In this document: positions 25,648 through 33,827 of the stretch, piece after piece
Position numbering within the stretch: position 1 is the stretch's first letter
Layout: the number at the start of each line of letters is the position of its first letter
Source of the DNA: CAZDET01 sp964504335
GTDB taxonomy: Bacteria > Bacteroidota > Bacteroidia > Chitinophagales > Saprospiraceae
Reading direction: 5' to 3'
Assembly (NCBI GenBank): GCA_964504335.1
Contig: CAZDET010000050.1
Location: 1-39,552 of the forward strand
DNA length: 39,552 nt
Notes under the pieces: generated by a model
What the model saw: the letters and a program-made list of their open reading frames with translations, nothing else
The model's database searches: none
Told to the model about the DNA's origin: nothing
Position numbers and translations under genes: made by a program

Positions 25648-28600
25648 TCACTGCTTCCCCCAGCGAAGCCGTTGGGCCCGCCGCCCGTTCCGGACCTCCA
25701 GAGAATATAAGCCGTTTGCCAGGTGTTGAATATTAATTTGCGTCCGATTCGCATTGACGACTGCGCTCTTCCATACCTCCCTACCCCGCATATCCAGCAT
25801 TCGAATTTGGGTCGGGCCCTCCTCGGGAATGTTGGACCATTCGATGGTTATTCGGTCAGAAGCGGGGTTGGGAAACAACTGTACGTCCAAAGCGGGAACG
25901 GAAGCAGCGCCATCTACGCGAATCGTTTGCGTTTGCACTTCAACTGCCAGCGGATAGCCGCTGCAGGTAGCTAAAGGCCCCTCATTTCCGTAACCCGTCA
26001 AACGCAAAGGTGTCGTACCGGAGGCCTTCGTCCGAACCCGAATCCGGGCAAGTGGAAGAGACGCGGAGGGGTACCCCGCAAACGATCCGGCCGCCATCGC
26101 GATCTGGCCCCTTGTGGGGTCTATTTGCTCCAACAGAACCACTTCCGCTTCCGGACTCCACTCAATTCCCATGACTTCCAAGATGGCTGGGTTGTATTCC
26201 AACTGAAACGAATAGCCGTCAATAACCTGCGCACCGGATGTGGCCACCACGTCGATGTAAGATTCCCGGAACAGAGGAACCGTTTTCTTTTGTGGAATCA
26301 ACTCCAAGACAATCGGACTAACCTGCTGCCGGCATTCCGCATCATCGCCCGGTTCGCTGCGCGGTGCCAGGCCCGGTACATCCCCCGCCAAATTAAAATT
26401 GGAGGCTAAGATGGAAAAATCGAGAATGGAAACCAGGCCATCTCCTGTGAAGTCGGCCCGGGAATCGTAGCCTTCTTCGTTGGGAAACACGTTGAAGGTG
26501 CTAGCCAGAATAGAAAAGTCCTGAATGTTTACTGCATCATCGTCATCCACATCCCCGCCACGTAGTTCGGCGCTGTTTTCGAAGGTGAAATCAAGGATGT
26601 TGCTTTGATCGACTAAGGTAGCGCCGGCAATTTTTCGGCTTAGGTACTGATTTCTTTTAAGGAGAATATCGTAATCACCGAGTGGGATATCTCGAATCGC
26701 CAATTGGTCATCGCTGGCAATGGTCTGTGACTGATTCAAAACGCGATTGGTAGTACCCGTCTCAAATAGTTCAATAATGTAATCCCCATCTGCCTGCGAA
26801 CGTCCTTGCAGTTCTACGTTGAGTGCCAGATTGGCAATTGGGGTAAGATCAACCGTAGTGCTCGTGCTCCCCGTACATATATTGGTGACGGCATAGGTAA
26901 TCTCATAGGTCCCGACCTGAGAATTGGCAATATCGATTACCCCCGTTGACGGATCAACGATTAACCCACCGGGAGCAGCCGAAAACTGACCATCCGGCAG
27001 GCTGACCTGTGCGGGGCCCGGAGCCTGATCGTTTGTGGTAAAGGTATCCTGGGCATAGCTTATTGTAAGCACATCTGCTTCCAAAACACCGTCGCAGTTG
27101 TTGTCCAATCCGTCACAAATTTCGGTGGCTGAGGGATTGACCACCGCTAAGGTATCATTACAGTCTTCTGCATTGCTTACAAACCCAACCGGCTGGGTAC
27201 AGCTAAGCAGGCTCACAGCGGTGTTGCCAAACCCATCGCCATCGAAGTCCTCGAACCAGAGCTGTTGGTCGGCAACGTCGGGGTCGGCATCGTCGATTAA
27301 TCCATCTCCGTCATTGTCGACGCCGTCGCATACTTCTGGACCGGCGCCGGAACTAACTGCCGCGAGGGCATCGATTAGTCCGGCTCCCGTATCAAAATCG
27401 AAGCCGGGCGGCCCCATTTCGATGGCTGTTTGGGTCAAGATATCCCTGATGGTCGCCGGGGTAGCCGTTGGTTGTTGTTCCAGCAATAGGGCGGCCACCC
27501 CCGCCGCGTGGGGAGCGGCAGCGGAGGTGCCGAAGAAATTGGGAAATGTATCGCTATCATTAATATCCGAACCAAAGAAGGAGGTATTGCCCCCATCGGG
27601 AGCCGTAAAATCCGGTTTTTGTCGGATGTCGGGAGCGATTGGATTCCCCTGGGTATCAAATAAGATGGGCGTACCGCCGGCGGAGGAGAAGGGCTCCAGC
27701 AAAGGCGGGGTCTGCCCGAAGGGTGGGGTTTCGGCCCAAAAGGCCGCTCCTACCGCTAACGCTCCGGCCGCATTCGGCTGTCCTACACAAGTAGAGCTGT
27801 TCGTCGCATATTCGTTGATGGTAGCACCATTGAAAATGATGTACTTCACCAGATTCGGCGTTGCTCCTTGTCGCAGTCCAATTAGCAAATTGAATAGCTG
27901 CGGCACTGCGGACGTGTTGGTGAACTGCAAAATTTCGACCGCATCGTTGCCTAGATTGTTGTTGGTTCCTCCCGCAATCGCCGTGGTTTCGGTTCCGTCG
28001 ACCAGGATGATATCCAAATCGGAAGCGGCGCCCTCCGAACCGGTAACCGACAGGAAAGGGTCATCCCATTGCAAGACGATGGAAACCGTGCTCAGTGGGG
28101 CCACCGTTATTTGTTGTAGAAAATCCGTTCCCAGAAAACCGTGGACCGCATACGGCACCGTACCCACCGTGACCGTGCCGATCGGATTGAAAGCGGCTTC
28201 GTACGAATCCCGCGCCTGGTTGCCCGCTGCAGATAGATAGACTGCCCCGCGTTCGACTACTTCGTCCGCCGCCTGGGCCACTAATCCATCCTGGAAGAAC
28301 GCATCGTTGAGGTAGAACACATCATCCACAATCACCTCACATCCGGCGGCTTCCAGTGCCCGAATTCCGGAAGCGAACGTGGCAATGCCTCCAAAGGCCG
28401 TGTGAAATGCCAGTTCGGCAGCTGGTGCCACATCGTGAATGATCTCCATCATGGCCCGTCCTTCATCGATGTTTCCCGGGTTGAAATTATCTAGGAGCAC
28501 CTCCACCGGTCGGTCATTCTGCGGATTGCCCGGACCGGGCAATTCACCGTTCGAGATACCGGCTGCAGCCCCTCCCAGGGCGTCGTAACTATCCGACAAC

Positions 28601-29130
28601 ACGCCTACCTTAACACCGGCACCGGAAAGACCGAACGCACTACGAGCCGCGTCGGATTGCTGCGCAATATCTCCCTGCGAAGTAACAATCCCGCTCCTGA
28701 CACGGGGTTTGCGCACAGCTCTGGCGTATACCATCTGAGGGACGGCCCGGAGCTGCCCGAGTGTTGCCACCGGCATCCAGGCGTTCAGCACATGCTCGTA
28801 AACGATTATATCTCTGCATCCAATTTTATCCAGGTACGCCCGGGCCTCCCGTGGGACGGCCCCGCGAAAGAGGAGTTCTACGGCAATGTGTTTATCCGCG
28901 ATGGTCAAATTGGGGAATTGCCGCTCCCAATTCACCGCCGTACCCGTTTGGAGAGCTTCCAAATGACGCTGGTGCAGGCGCAGCAGTTGCCGATCCATTG
29001 TTTCGCTCCAGGGGTGATCGAAGCCGGCTCCCATCTCCGGGCGGGCAGAAATATAACTCTGGATCTGGGCCTCCAGGGCCGTGCACAACAAACAGCTAAA
29101 GAATAACGGAAACAGGTAATAGGAGGTCAT
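25648..29130 (-). CDS. Giant secreted S8/S53-like peptidase with MopE, dockerin, cohesin and T9SS domains
   Basis: A 1160-residue exported protein (signal peptide 1-21). The catalytic region (about 150-600) has VGVLSDSYD, then DEGRAMMEIIHD (about 222), IVDDVFY (about 268), SAAGNQ and GTSAAAPHAA (about 537). The Glu in DEGRAM replaces the subtilisin His, suggesting a Glu/Asp/Ser sedolisin-like site in a subtilase fold. Next come a MopE-type metal-binding motif (about 597-690, CDGVDNDGDGLID and CDGLDNNCDG), dockerin-type EF-hand repeats (about 847-917, DDDDAVNIQDFSILAS and FTGDGLVSILDFSILAS), a cohesin-like domain (about 933-1063) and a T9SS type A sorting tail (about 1075-1160, LFPNPASDRITIEW). 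Probably exported through the PorU/V pathway and left on the cell surface or released. Confidence 0.9.
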   Translation of the reverse strand: MTSYYLFPLFFSCLLCTALEAQIQSYISARPEMGAGFDHPWSETMDRQLLRLHQRHLEALQTGTAVNWERQFPNLTIADKHIAVELLFRGAVPREARAYLDKIGCRDIIVYEHVLNAWMPVATLGQLRAVPQMVYARAVRKPRVRSGIVTSQGDIAQQSDAARSAFGLSGAGVKVGVLSDSYDALGGAAAGISNGELPGPGNPQNDRPVEVLLDNFNPGNIDEGRAMMEIIHDVAPAAELAFHTAFGGIATFASGIRALEAAGCEVIVDDVFYLNDAFFQDGLVAQAADEVVERGAVYLSAAGNQARDSYEAAFNPIGTVTVGTVPYAVHGFLGTDFLQQITVAPLSTVSIVLQWDDPFLSVTGSEGAASDLDIILVDGTETTAIAGGTNNNLGNDAVEILQFTNTSAVPQLFNLLIGLRQGATPNLVKYIIFNGATINEYATNSSTCVGQPNAAGALAVGAAFWAETPPFGQTPPLLEPFSSAGGTPILFDTQGNPIAPDIRQKPDFTAPDGGNTSFFGSDINDSDTFPNFFGTSAAAPHAAGVAALLLEQQPTATPATIRDILTQTAIEMGPPGFDFDTGAGLIDALAAVSSGAGPEVCDGVDNDGDGLIDDADPDVADQQLWFEDFDGDGFGNTAVSLLSCTQPVGFVSNAEDCNDTLAVVNPSATEICDGLDNNCDGVLEADVLTISYAQDTFTTNDQAPGPAQVSLPDGQFSAAPGGLIVDPSTGVIDIANSQVGTYEITYAVTNICTGSTSTTVDLTPIANLALNVELQGRSQADGDYIIELFETGTTNRVLNQSQTIASDDQLAIRDIPLGDYDILLKRNQYLSRKIAGATLVDQSNILDFTFENSAELRGGDVDDDDAVNIQDFSILASTFNVFPNEEGYDSRADFTGDGLVSILDFSILASNFNLAGDVPGLAPRSEPGDDAECRQQVSPIVLELIPQKKTVPLFRESYIDVVATSGAQVIDGYSFQLEYNPAILEVMGIEWSPEAEVVLLEQIDPTRGQIAMAAGSFAGYPSASLPLARIRVRTKASGTTPLRLTGYGNEGPLATCSGYPLAVEVQTQTIRVDGAASVPALDVQLFPNPASDRITIEWSNIPEEGPTQIRMLDMRGREVWKSAVVNANRTQINIQHLANGLYSLEVRNGRRAQRLRWGKQ

Positions 29131-29650
29131 AAATAGTGGGTGCTAAACGATGAATACGGTTGCCCGGTCAAGTTGGGCACAATCTGCACCCAAAACTCCC
29201 CCCCTAATGGGGAAAGAGCAAAAGTCCTCATTTCTGAGGAGCAGCACCGGGGCCAGTGGGCTGATTTTCCGAAAGTTCAGGAAAATTGAGGGATAGGTAA
29301 GTCAAAGTCAGGTTTGCTTTTTCGGCCAGCTTGCGGGCCGAAAGTGATAATTCAATCCGGCGGGACACAGATTGAACTCTCGGCCTTCTGGCCGGTGGCT
29401 GGGCTCGGGGCTGCAGGCAGCCCAGGCGTGCGCTGCGCACGCGGCTACCAGCAATGGAAACGGCCGTGTAAAAAGTGGGCTATTTTATGAGATCGACTGC
29501 CGCGGGGACAGCTATTGAATGGTACTGCAAAGGTATGCGCTTACGGCCTAACAAGCAAGCCGTGAATTAGCCTGAACCCAAAAAACTACTACCCCTACCC
29601 CACCGACCATTTTAACGCATTTGCCGCAATGAAAAAAGTTAAATAATCTC
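29131..29650. other. Hairpin-rich intergenic region, no gene recognised
   Basis: About 520 bp without a convincing gene. 29320-29343 forms TTTCGGCC / GGCCGAAA. Its right arm can instead pair through GGCCGA (29336-29341) with TCGGCC (29380-29385), with TTCAATC / GATTGAA inside (29351-29357 / 29370-29376). Two more tight palindromes follow: GGGCTGC / GCAGCCC (29408-29423) and GCGTGCGC / GCGCACGC (29426-29442). The block may be a structured RNA, a terminator array or a REP-like element. The remainder (29131-29310 and 29450-29650) shows nothing clear. Confidence 0.5.
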
Positions 29651-29675
29651 ATATAGTTAGCAATCCTAACTATAT
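29651..29675. promoter_or_regulatory. Perfect palindromic operator at the rof promoter
   Basis: ATATAGTTAG-caatc-CTAACTATAT is a perfect inverted repeat with 10-bp arms and a 5-nt spacer. Its right arm overlaps the -7 element at 29671. This size and symmetry fit a MarR-type dimer, and a MarR gene lies about 1.2 kb downstream. A related, weaker site lies at 30019-30043. Confidence 0.75.
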
Positions 29676-29678
29676 TTG
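29671..29678 (+). promoter_or_regulatory. TAnnTTTG -7 element of the rof gene
   Basis: TATATTTG matches the -7 consensus exactly, 60 bp before the rof ATG. No TTG is seen at the expected -33 position. The palindromic operator covers its first bases, so a bound repressor would block it. Confidence 0.55.
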
Positions 29679-29738
29679 TGCAGCTGATGGAGTGCAACCA
29701 ACTCATAGCTTTCCGCCAGATTATCAAATTTATGTTCT

Positions 29739-29990
29739 ATGGAAGATCACCATACAGATTACCAGCCAATTGATTGTGCCTTTCACGATCTGCTGCTGGA
29801 TCGGGCTATCAGAAGAAAGCCCTCCATTGTCTTTTACCAAAACCGGTCCCGTAATATCATCTTACGGGAACGCATCGCAGACGTCTTCACCGAAAAGGGA
29901 GTGGAGTATCTGGTATTTGCCGATGACACCAAGATTCGGCTCGATCAGATTATTAGTGTTGACGGCATACAGCGGCCAACCAGTAAATGA
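29739..29990 (+). CDS. rof: Rho-binding antiterminator (Rof/YaeO family)
   Basis: An 83-residue protein. YQPIDC (8-13), VEYLVF (55-60) and IRLDQIISVDGI (66-77) match the E. coli Rof sequence pattern (YQPINC, VEYLVV, LRLDKI), and the spacing agrees. Rof folds like Sm proteins and binds the Rho hexamer, blocking its primary RNA site and reducing termination. The overlapping frame 29692-30015 is discarded because it lacks any family pattern. This is the first gene after the palindromic operator, so Rho activity may be lowered when the MarR regulator releases DNA. The family call is by eye and moderately secure. Confidence 0.78.
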   Translation: MEDHHTDYQPIDCAFHDLLLDRAIRRKPSIVFYQNRSRNIILRERIADVFTEKGVEYLVFADDTKIRLDQIISVDGIQRPTSK

Positions 29991-30018
29991 GGCGATGCGG
30001 AATAAAAAAATTTAACCC

Positions 30019-30043
30019 GTAAAGTTAGGATTCCTTATTAAAA
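30019..30043. promoter_or_regulatory. Second, weaker MarR-type operator
   Basis: AAAGTTAGGATTCCTTATTA shares AGTTAG-N-A-N-TCCT-N-A-N-TA with the operator at 29651-29675 and has imperfect dyad symmetry of its own. It lies 20 bp before the start of the exported-protein gene. Probably the same regulator; not proven. Confidence 0.5.
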
Positions 30044-30063
30044 TCGTTTTTCAATCTACATCA

Positions 30064-30795
30064 ATGAAAACTTTGACCACATTCCTACTGGTACTCTTCG
30101 GCCTGCAAATTGGCCCCGCTCAGGGAACGCACGAGGAGGCTTCTTTTAAAAAGTCGGACGACTTGAAAATCACGGGCGCTTCGGTTCTCTACGATGACCG
30201 GCTGGATCAGCTGATTTTTTCCATCGAAGTTGCCGGGCAAGCGGGGCAGACCGTTCCCTCGCCGGTTGGGCAGCTCGACGGCGCCCCGGTGTTGGGATAC
30301 GTATTCCCCACCACTCTGAAGTCTACGGATGTAGGCTTCGGGGAGACCCCGGGAATCGTCGCCCTGGCGCTGACTTCTCATCCTGATTTTGACGACACGC
30401 CACTGTGGGATGAGGACAACGACCGCAACTACGCGAACGACGGCATCATCTGGCATCCGCACTGGGTGATTTTAACCGAAGACGACCGGGTGGCCGGGGG
30501 GCTTTCGGTCAGGCAGTTCGATTCAGCCGACGAAAGCGTAGTCTTGCCTCCCACCAATCCGGGCATGCCGATGTACATGGATTCGCCGGGCTACCCGGTA
30601 ATCCACCGGGACAGGACCATTCGCGTCATCGTTCCCGCCTACCGGATGAATCACCAAATCGATTTTAACTTCGATGCAGTGACCGCCTACATGCAGGTGA
30701 ACACTTCGAAGCCGGGTTTGCCGATGCTAGGAGTATACAGTGTCTATTCAGTCGCCTCCGGAGATCTCTCCTTGCCGTATGCCGTGAATCGATAG
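30064..30795 (+). CDS. Exported protein of unknown function in the MarR-controlled locus
   Basis: A 243-residue protein with a signal peptide (MKTLTTFLLVLFGLQIGPAQ). The mature part is beta-rich with conserved-looking motifs DDLKITGASVLYDDRLDQLIF, VLGYVFPTTL, NDGIIWHPHWVIL and NPGMPMYMDSPG. I do not recognise the family. It lies between rof and the MarR gene, 74 bp after rof, with an operator-like site in front and a strong hairpin terminator behind. Likely regulated together with rof. Confidence 0.7.
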   Translation: MKTLTTFLLVLFGLQIGPAQGTHEEASFKKSDDLKITGASVLYDDRLDQLIFSIEVAGQAGQTVPSPVGQLDGAPVLGYVFPTTLKSTDVGFGETPGIVALALTSHPDFDDTPLWDEDNDRNYANDGIIWHPHWVILTEDDRVAGGLSVRQFDSADESVVLPPTNPGMPMYMDSPGYPVIHRDRTIRVIVPAYRMNHQIDFNFDAVTAYMQVNTSKPGLPMLGVYSVYSVASGDLSLPYAVNR

Positions 30796-30840
30796 TAAGC
30801 CCCAAATCTGATACGCCATCTCCCGGAGGTGCGTATTTTA

Positions 30841-30863
30841 GCCCGCGATGACCAATCGCGGGC
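30841..30863 (+). terminator. Hairpin terminator or attenuator directly before the MarR gene
   Basis: GCCCGCGAT / ATCGCGGGC is a perfect 9-bp stem with a 5-nt loop followed by CCTTTATT. It ends 9 bp before the MarR start at 30872. It contains the alternative ATG at 30848, which argues for the later start. Confidence 0.75.
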
Positions 30864-30871
30864 CCTTTATT

Positions 30872-31474
30872 ATGGACGACCACATTTTCGACTTATCGCA
30901 TCAGAATAGCCGGTTAGCCAGCAAAATCGCGGCCGCTCTGGAGCGAATATCGCACGCATACCGAAAGTTGCTGTGGGAGCACGCCAAAGAACTTGGATTG
31001 AGCCCCATCCAAATCCAGATCCTGATCTTTGTCAAATACCACGCCGAGGCGCGATGCAATGTAAGTTACCTGGCTCGGGAGTTTGAAGTGACCAAACCCA
31101 CCATCAGCGACGCCATTCGCGTGCTGGCCAACAAGGAACTTATCGAGAGAAAGCCTTCGGCAGAAGATAAAAGGTCTTACGCTATTGCCTTAAGTCCGGA
31201 GGGAAACCGAATCGTTGAGCAAGTAGAGCACTACGCGGGGCCCGTCAGCAGTTCGATTGAACGGGCCTCGGAGGAGCAGCAAAAAGCCATCTTTTCCTTT
31301 CTTAGCGGATTAATCAAGCAGTTGCATCAGACGGGCGTTCTGACTGTCCAGCGCAATTGCTACTCCTGTAGATTCTTCCAACCGGGAGAAAAGGTACCTT
31401 ACTGCAAGTTGTTGCAATTGCCCCTGCGAGAAGAGGACATCAGAATCGATTGTCCTGAATTTGAGCTGAAATAG
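30872..31474 (+). CDS. MarR-family regulator with C-terminal four-cysteine motif
   Basis: A 200-residue winged-helix regulator. The DNA-binding region (about 42-105) has LSPIQIQILIFVKY, EFEVTKPTISDAIRVLANKELIERK as the recognition helix, and SAEDKRSYAIALSPEG as the wing. The last 40 residues carry Cys163, Cys166, Cys178 and Cys194 in NCYSCRFF, PYCKLL and IDCPEF, an arrangement suited to an Fe-S cluster or a metal. Ordinary MarR proteins are about 140-150 residues and lack this tail. It is the obvious candidate to bind the operators at 29651 and 30019, perhaps sensing redox or metal state. The start at 30872 is chosen over 30848, which lies inside the hairpin. Confidence 0.88.
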   Translation: MDDHIFDLSHQNSRLASKIAAALERISHAYRKLLWEHAKELGLSPIQIQILIFVKYHAEARCNVSYLAREFEVTKPTISDAIRVLANKELIERKPSAEDKRSYAIALSPEGNRIVEQVEHYAGPVSSSIERASEEQQKAIFSFLSGLIKQLHQTGVLTVQRNCYSCRFFQPGEKVPYCKLLQLPLREEDIRIDCPEFELK

Positions 31475-31546
31475 GGCCTGCGCGTGGTTGTGGATACCTT
31501 GCGCACGGTAATTTTCCTTATCCTGCCTACGTCCGAATTGCCACAC

Positions 31547-32284
31547 ATGAATAAACTTAAGTACATCTACCGCGGTCTTCGCTATCGCTTTCTCATCGAC
31601 CCGGCAGAAATTGCCTACCTCCTAAAGTCCCTCAAGCCTGGTAGCACAGCCGTAGACGTTGGATGCCATAAAGGAGGATATCTCTATTGGATGCGCAAGA
31701 AAGTGGGAAAGACCGGCAAGGTATATGGGTTTGAACCCCAACCGAAACTGTACGATTACCTCCGAGAAGTCAAAGAGGCATTCAACTACGAGAATGTCAT
31801 TATCGAAAATATGGGGCTTTCCGACCAGGCGGGTACGTTTGAGCTGCACGTCCCGGCTCCCGGTGGAAGCACTTCTCCCGGTGCCACTCTGTCACCGGTA
31901 AATGCGGAAGACCATTCGCAGACGATTGCAATACCAACCAGCACATTGGATGACTATTTTTACCACCGAGGCATCCTTCCCGATTTCCTTAAAATCGATG
32001 TCGAAGGTCACGAAAAACAGGTACTGCTTGGGGGGACCAAACTTCTGATGGAGCATGGGCCGGCTATTCTAATGGAATGCGAAAGAAGGCACCTGAAGGA
32101 GGGTACGGTCTTCGACGTGTTCAACGTTTTGGACCAGTTCGGATATACCGGCTACTTCATCCAAGAACGAAAGGTGCTTCCGCTCGAATCATTCGACGTA
32201 GAGCTGCACCAGAAAGTAGGCCCGGGTCGGTTTTGGGCAGCACCCGATTACGCCAATAATTTCATCTTTGAGAAAAAAAGTTGA
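31547..32284 (+). CDS. FkbM-family methyltransferase
   Basis: A 245-residue SAM-dependent methyltransferase. It starts MNKLKYIYRGLRYRFLI and shows GSTAVDVGCHKGGYLYWM as the SAM-binding glycine loop, GFEPQPKLYDYL as motif II, SDQAGTFELHVP, and the FkbM hallmark DFLKIDVEGHEKQVLLG. These enzymes O-methylate sugars or secondary metabolites. There is no glycosyltransferase nearby, so the substrate is unknown. The ATG at 31547 is preferred over 31484 because the extension is unlike the family. Confidence 0.9.
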   Translation: MNKLKYIYRGLRYRFLIDPAEIAYLLKSLKPGSTAVDVGCHKGGYLYWMRKKVGKTGKVYGFEPQPKLYDYLREVKEAFNYENVIIENMGLSDQAGTFELHVPAPGGSTSPGATLSPVNAEDHSQTIAIPTSTLDDYFYHRGILPDFLKIDVEGHEKQVLLGGTKLLMEHGPAILMECERRHLKEGTVFDVFNVLDQFGYTGYFIQERKVLPLESFDVELHQKVGPGRFWAAPDYANNFIFEKKS

Positions 32285-32299
32285 ACACCGCACCTGGTG

Positions 32300-32352
32300 G
32301 GTACTTTGGAATTTAGATTTTAAGGTAAAGACTAAAGTACTAACAGACTAAA
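32300..32352. repeat. TTAGTACTTTAG-type intergenic repeat after the FkbM gene
   Basis: On the minus strand GTTAGTACTTTAGTC (32330-32344) shares a 14-mer exactly with 20854-20867. A plus-strand relative, GGTACTTTGGAATTTAG, lies beside it at 32300-32316. The element fills the short gap between two convergent genes. Confidence 0.65.
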
Positions 32353-32360
32353 ATACGAAC

Positions 32361-33245
32361 CTACGGCTTCGCCCGGCCAGCCGATGCCGCGGTAGGCTGC
32401 TCCGATACCGGCCCGCCGGGCGAAAATTGCCAGACCGGATCGAACGCTGCATTTTCACCCTCATAGCGGACCTTAATCTTTTGGCCATCCCGAATGAGTT
32501 CAAAGGGGCGATCGATGTAGACGTGGCCCCGGGTATATTCCTGCATATAGATCAGTTGAAGCTGGCGGCCCGTCCAGTGCAAAAAGGCCTTGTCGATGCC
32601 CGTAGTACAACCGACTACCAGCGTGGAAGCTTCGAGCACCATCTCGCCCGTTCGGGGTTGGTTGGGAAGCACGCGCAGGAGCGATCGACTAGCACAATCT
32701 TTAGACACACACATTTTGGGTATAGAATGGCGGTAGAGGATGTGCCCCTGCTGCGCAATGCGTACCTCAGCCTGTAAGTTCGAAAGGTCAGTACGAAGCG
32801 GCTCCGCCGCCAGTCCGAGCATGATGAGTTGCGACTGGCCGTTTTCCAACAAGGGGGCTTGCTGCCAGGCGCGTGCCACGTGCCCCCCCCAGATGTAGCC
32901 GTCTACAGCACAGCCGTTGGCGTCGTGGGTACGCACCCGAAACCACCAGTCGTCGTGGCCATCGACGCGATCGGTCGGAAGGTAGTCGCTGATATTTTCT
33001 ACCATCGTTCCGGCGGGCAGTTCCAGAAGCAATTCGCCGGCCTGGTCGCTAATGGCCCGTAACGGTGCATAGTCGGAAAAGACGTATAAAGTAGCCCCCT
33101 GCTGGAATAGATTTTCAGTAGGGCTCTGGCGCTCAAACCACTGGCGATATTGATTGAAACGCGACTCATTATACATTATCGGCTGGCCGCTGCTTGGCTG
33201 AACAACCGCACCTCCGATAGCAAGAGTGAGGAAGAGCAATTTCAT
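32361..33245 (-). CDS. Exported protein with SH3b-like domain
   Basis: A 294-residue protein starting MKLLFLTLAIGGAVV with a signal peptide. Residues about 45-125 look like a bacterial SH3 domain: TLYVFSDYAPLRAISDQAGELL, LPAGTMVENIS, and GYIWGGHVA at its end. The C-terminal part (about 140-280) has strands and a cysteine pair (CVSKDC) without a recognised family. SH3b domains bind cell-wall peptides. The start at 33245 is chosen over 33257 because it begins with a basic residue and the signal core. It is divergent from the DUF4174 gene. Confidence 0.7.
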   Translation of the reverse strand: MKLLFLTLAIGGAVVQPSSGQPIMYNESRFNQYRQWFERQSPTENLFQQGATLYVFSDYAPLRAISDQAGELLLELPAGTMVENISDYLPTDRVDGHDDWWFRVRTHDANGCAVDGYIWGGHVARAWQQAPLLENGQSQLIMLGLAAEPLRTDLSNLQAEVRIAQQGHILYRHSIPKMCVSKDCASRSLLRVLPNQPRTGEMVLEASTLVVGCTTGIDKAFLHWTGRQLQLIYMQEYTRGHVYIDRPFELIRDGQKIKVRYEGENAAFDPVWQFSPGGPVSEQPTAASAGRAKP

Positions 33246-33370
33246 GGGATGACGCAATTGGGTTTTGATTATTTAACAATTGAAGGCGGCCCAATATTGT
33301 TTGGTTAATCCGTTGGTAGCAAAAGCTTTATAGGTTAAACCCCACATGGCGCACCAGCGTTTGCTTACCG

Positions 33371-33820
33371 ATGAAAAAACTATTTCTAGGCGGGTGTTTC
33401 TTACTGTGTGCGCTCGGCCTGCCCGCGCAACTACTCAATGAATTTAAGTGGCAACACCGATTAGTTATTGTCTTTGCTCCGACAATGGAGCATCCTTTGC
33501 TGAAAAAACAATTACAGGCCTTCTTCGGCAGGGAGTCGGAAATGTCTGATCGTCAATTGCTCGTGCTGCGGTTAACGCCCGGGGATACCCGGCAACCAGA
33601 CGGCAGCCTCCTTCCGGTGGATCGGGCCCTATCGTATTACGAGTACTTTGGCATTGATCAGGAATCCGTTGCCCTTCTACTCGTGGGCTTAGACGGTACG
33701 GAGAAGTACCGATGTATCAATAAATTGGTAGAACCAGCCTTCCTATTCAATCGCATCGATCAGATGCCGATGCGAGCGGCAGAACTTCGCCGGCGCGGAA
33801 AGGATTCGGGAGGGAAGTAG
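33371..33820 (+). CDS. DUF4174-like exported protein
   Basis: A 149-residue protein with a signal peptide (MKKLFLGGCFLLCALGLPAQ). LNEFKWQHRLVIVFAPTMEHP, LVGLDGTEKYRC and FNRIDQMPMRAAEL match the DUF4174 pattern, a thioredoxin-like fold in which the active-site cysteines are missing. The function of the family is unknown. It converges on the App1-like gene with 7 bp between stops. Confidence 0.78.
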   Translation: MKKLFLGGCFLLCALGLPAQLLNEFKWQHRLVIVFAPTMEHPLLKKQLQAFFGRESEMSDRQLLVLRLTPGDTRQPDGSLLPVDRALSYYEYFGIDQESVALLLVGLDGTEKYRCINKLVEPAFLFNRIDQMPMRAAELRRRGKDSGGK

Positions 33821-33827
33821 GGGTCGA

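Noticed and set aside
27098..28240. Long plus-strand open frame (380 codons) antisense to the giant peptidase
   Set aside because: Low-complexity Ser/Pro/Val-rich translation with no signal or motif, opposite a well-supported gene; a product of GC-rich codon bias.
29228..29440. Minus-strand frame of 70 codons before the peptidase gene
   Set aside because: Falls on the hairpin-rich block and reads as low-complexity Arg/Ala/Pro; no family pattern.
29131..29650. Attachment site or phage remnant near the hairpin-rich block
   Set aside because: No direct repeats with a tRNA end and no phage gene nearby; tRNA-Arg is 7 kb away.
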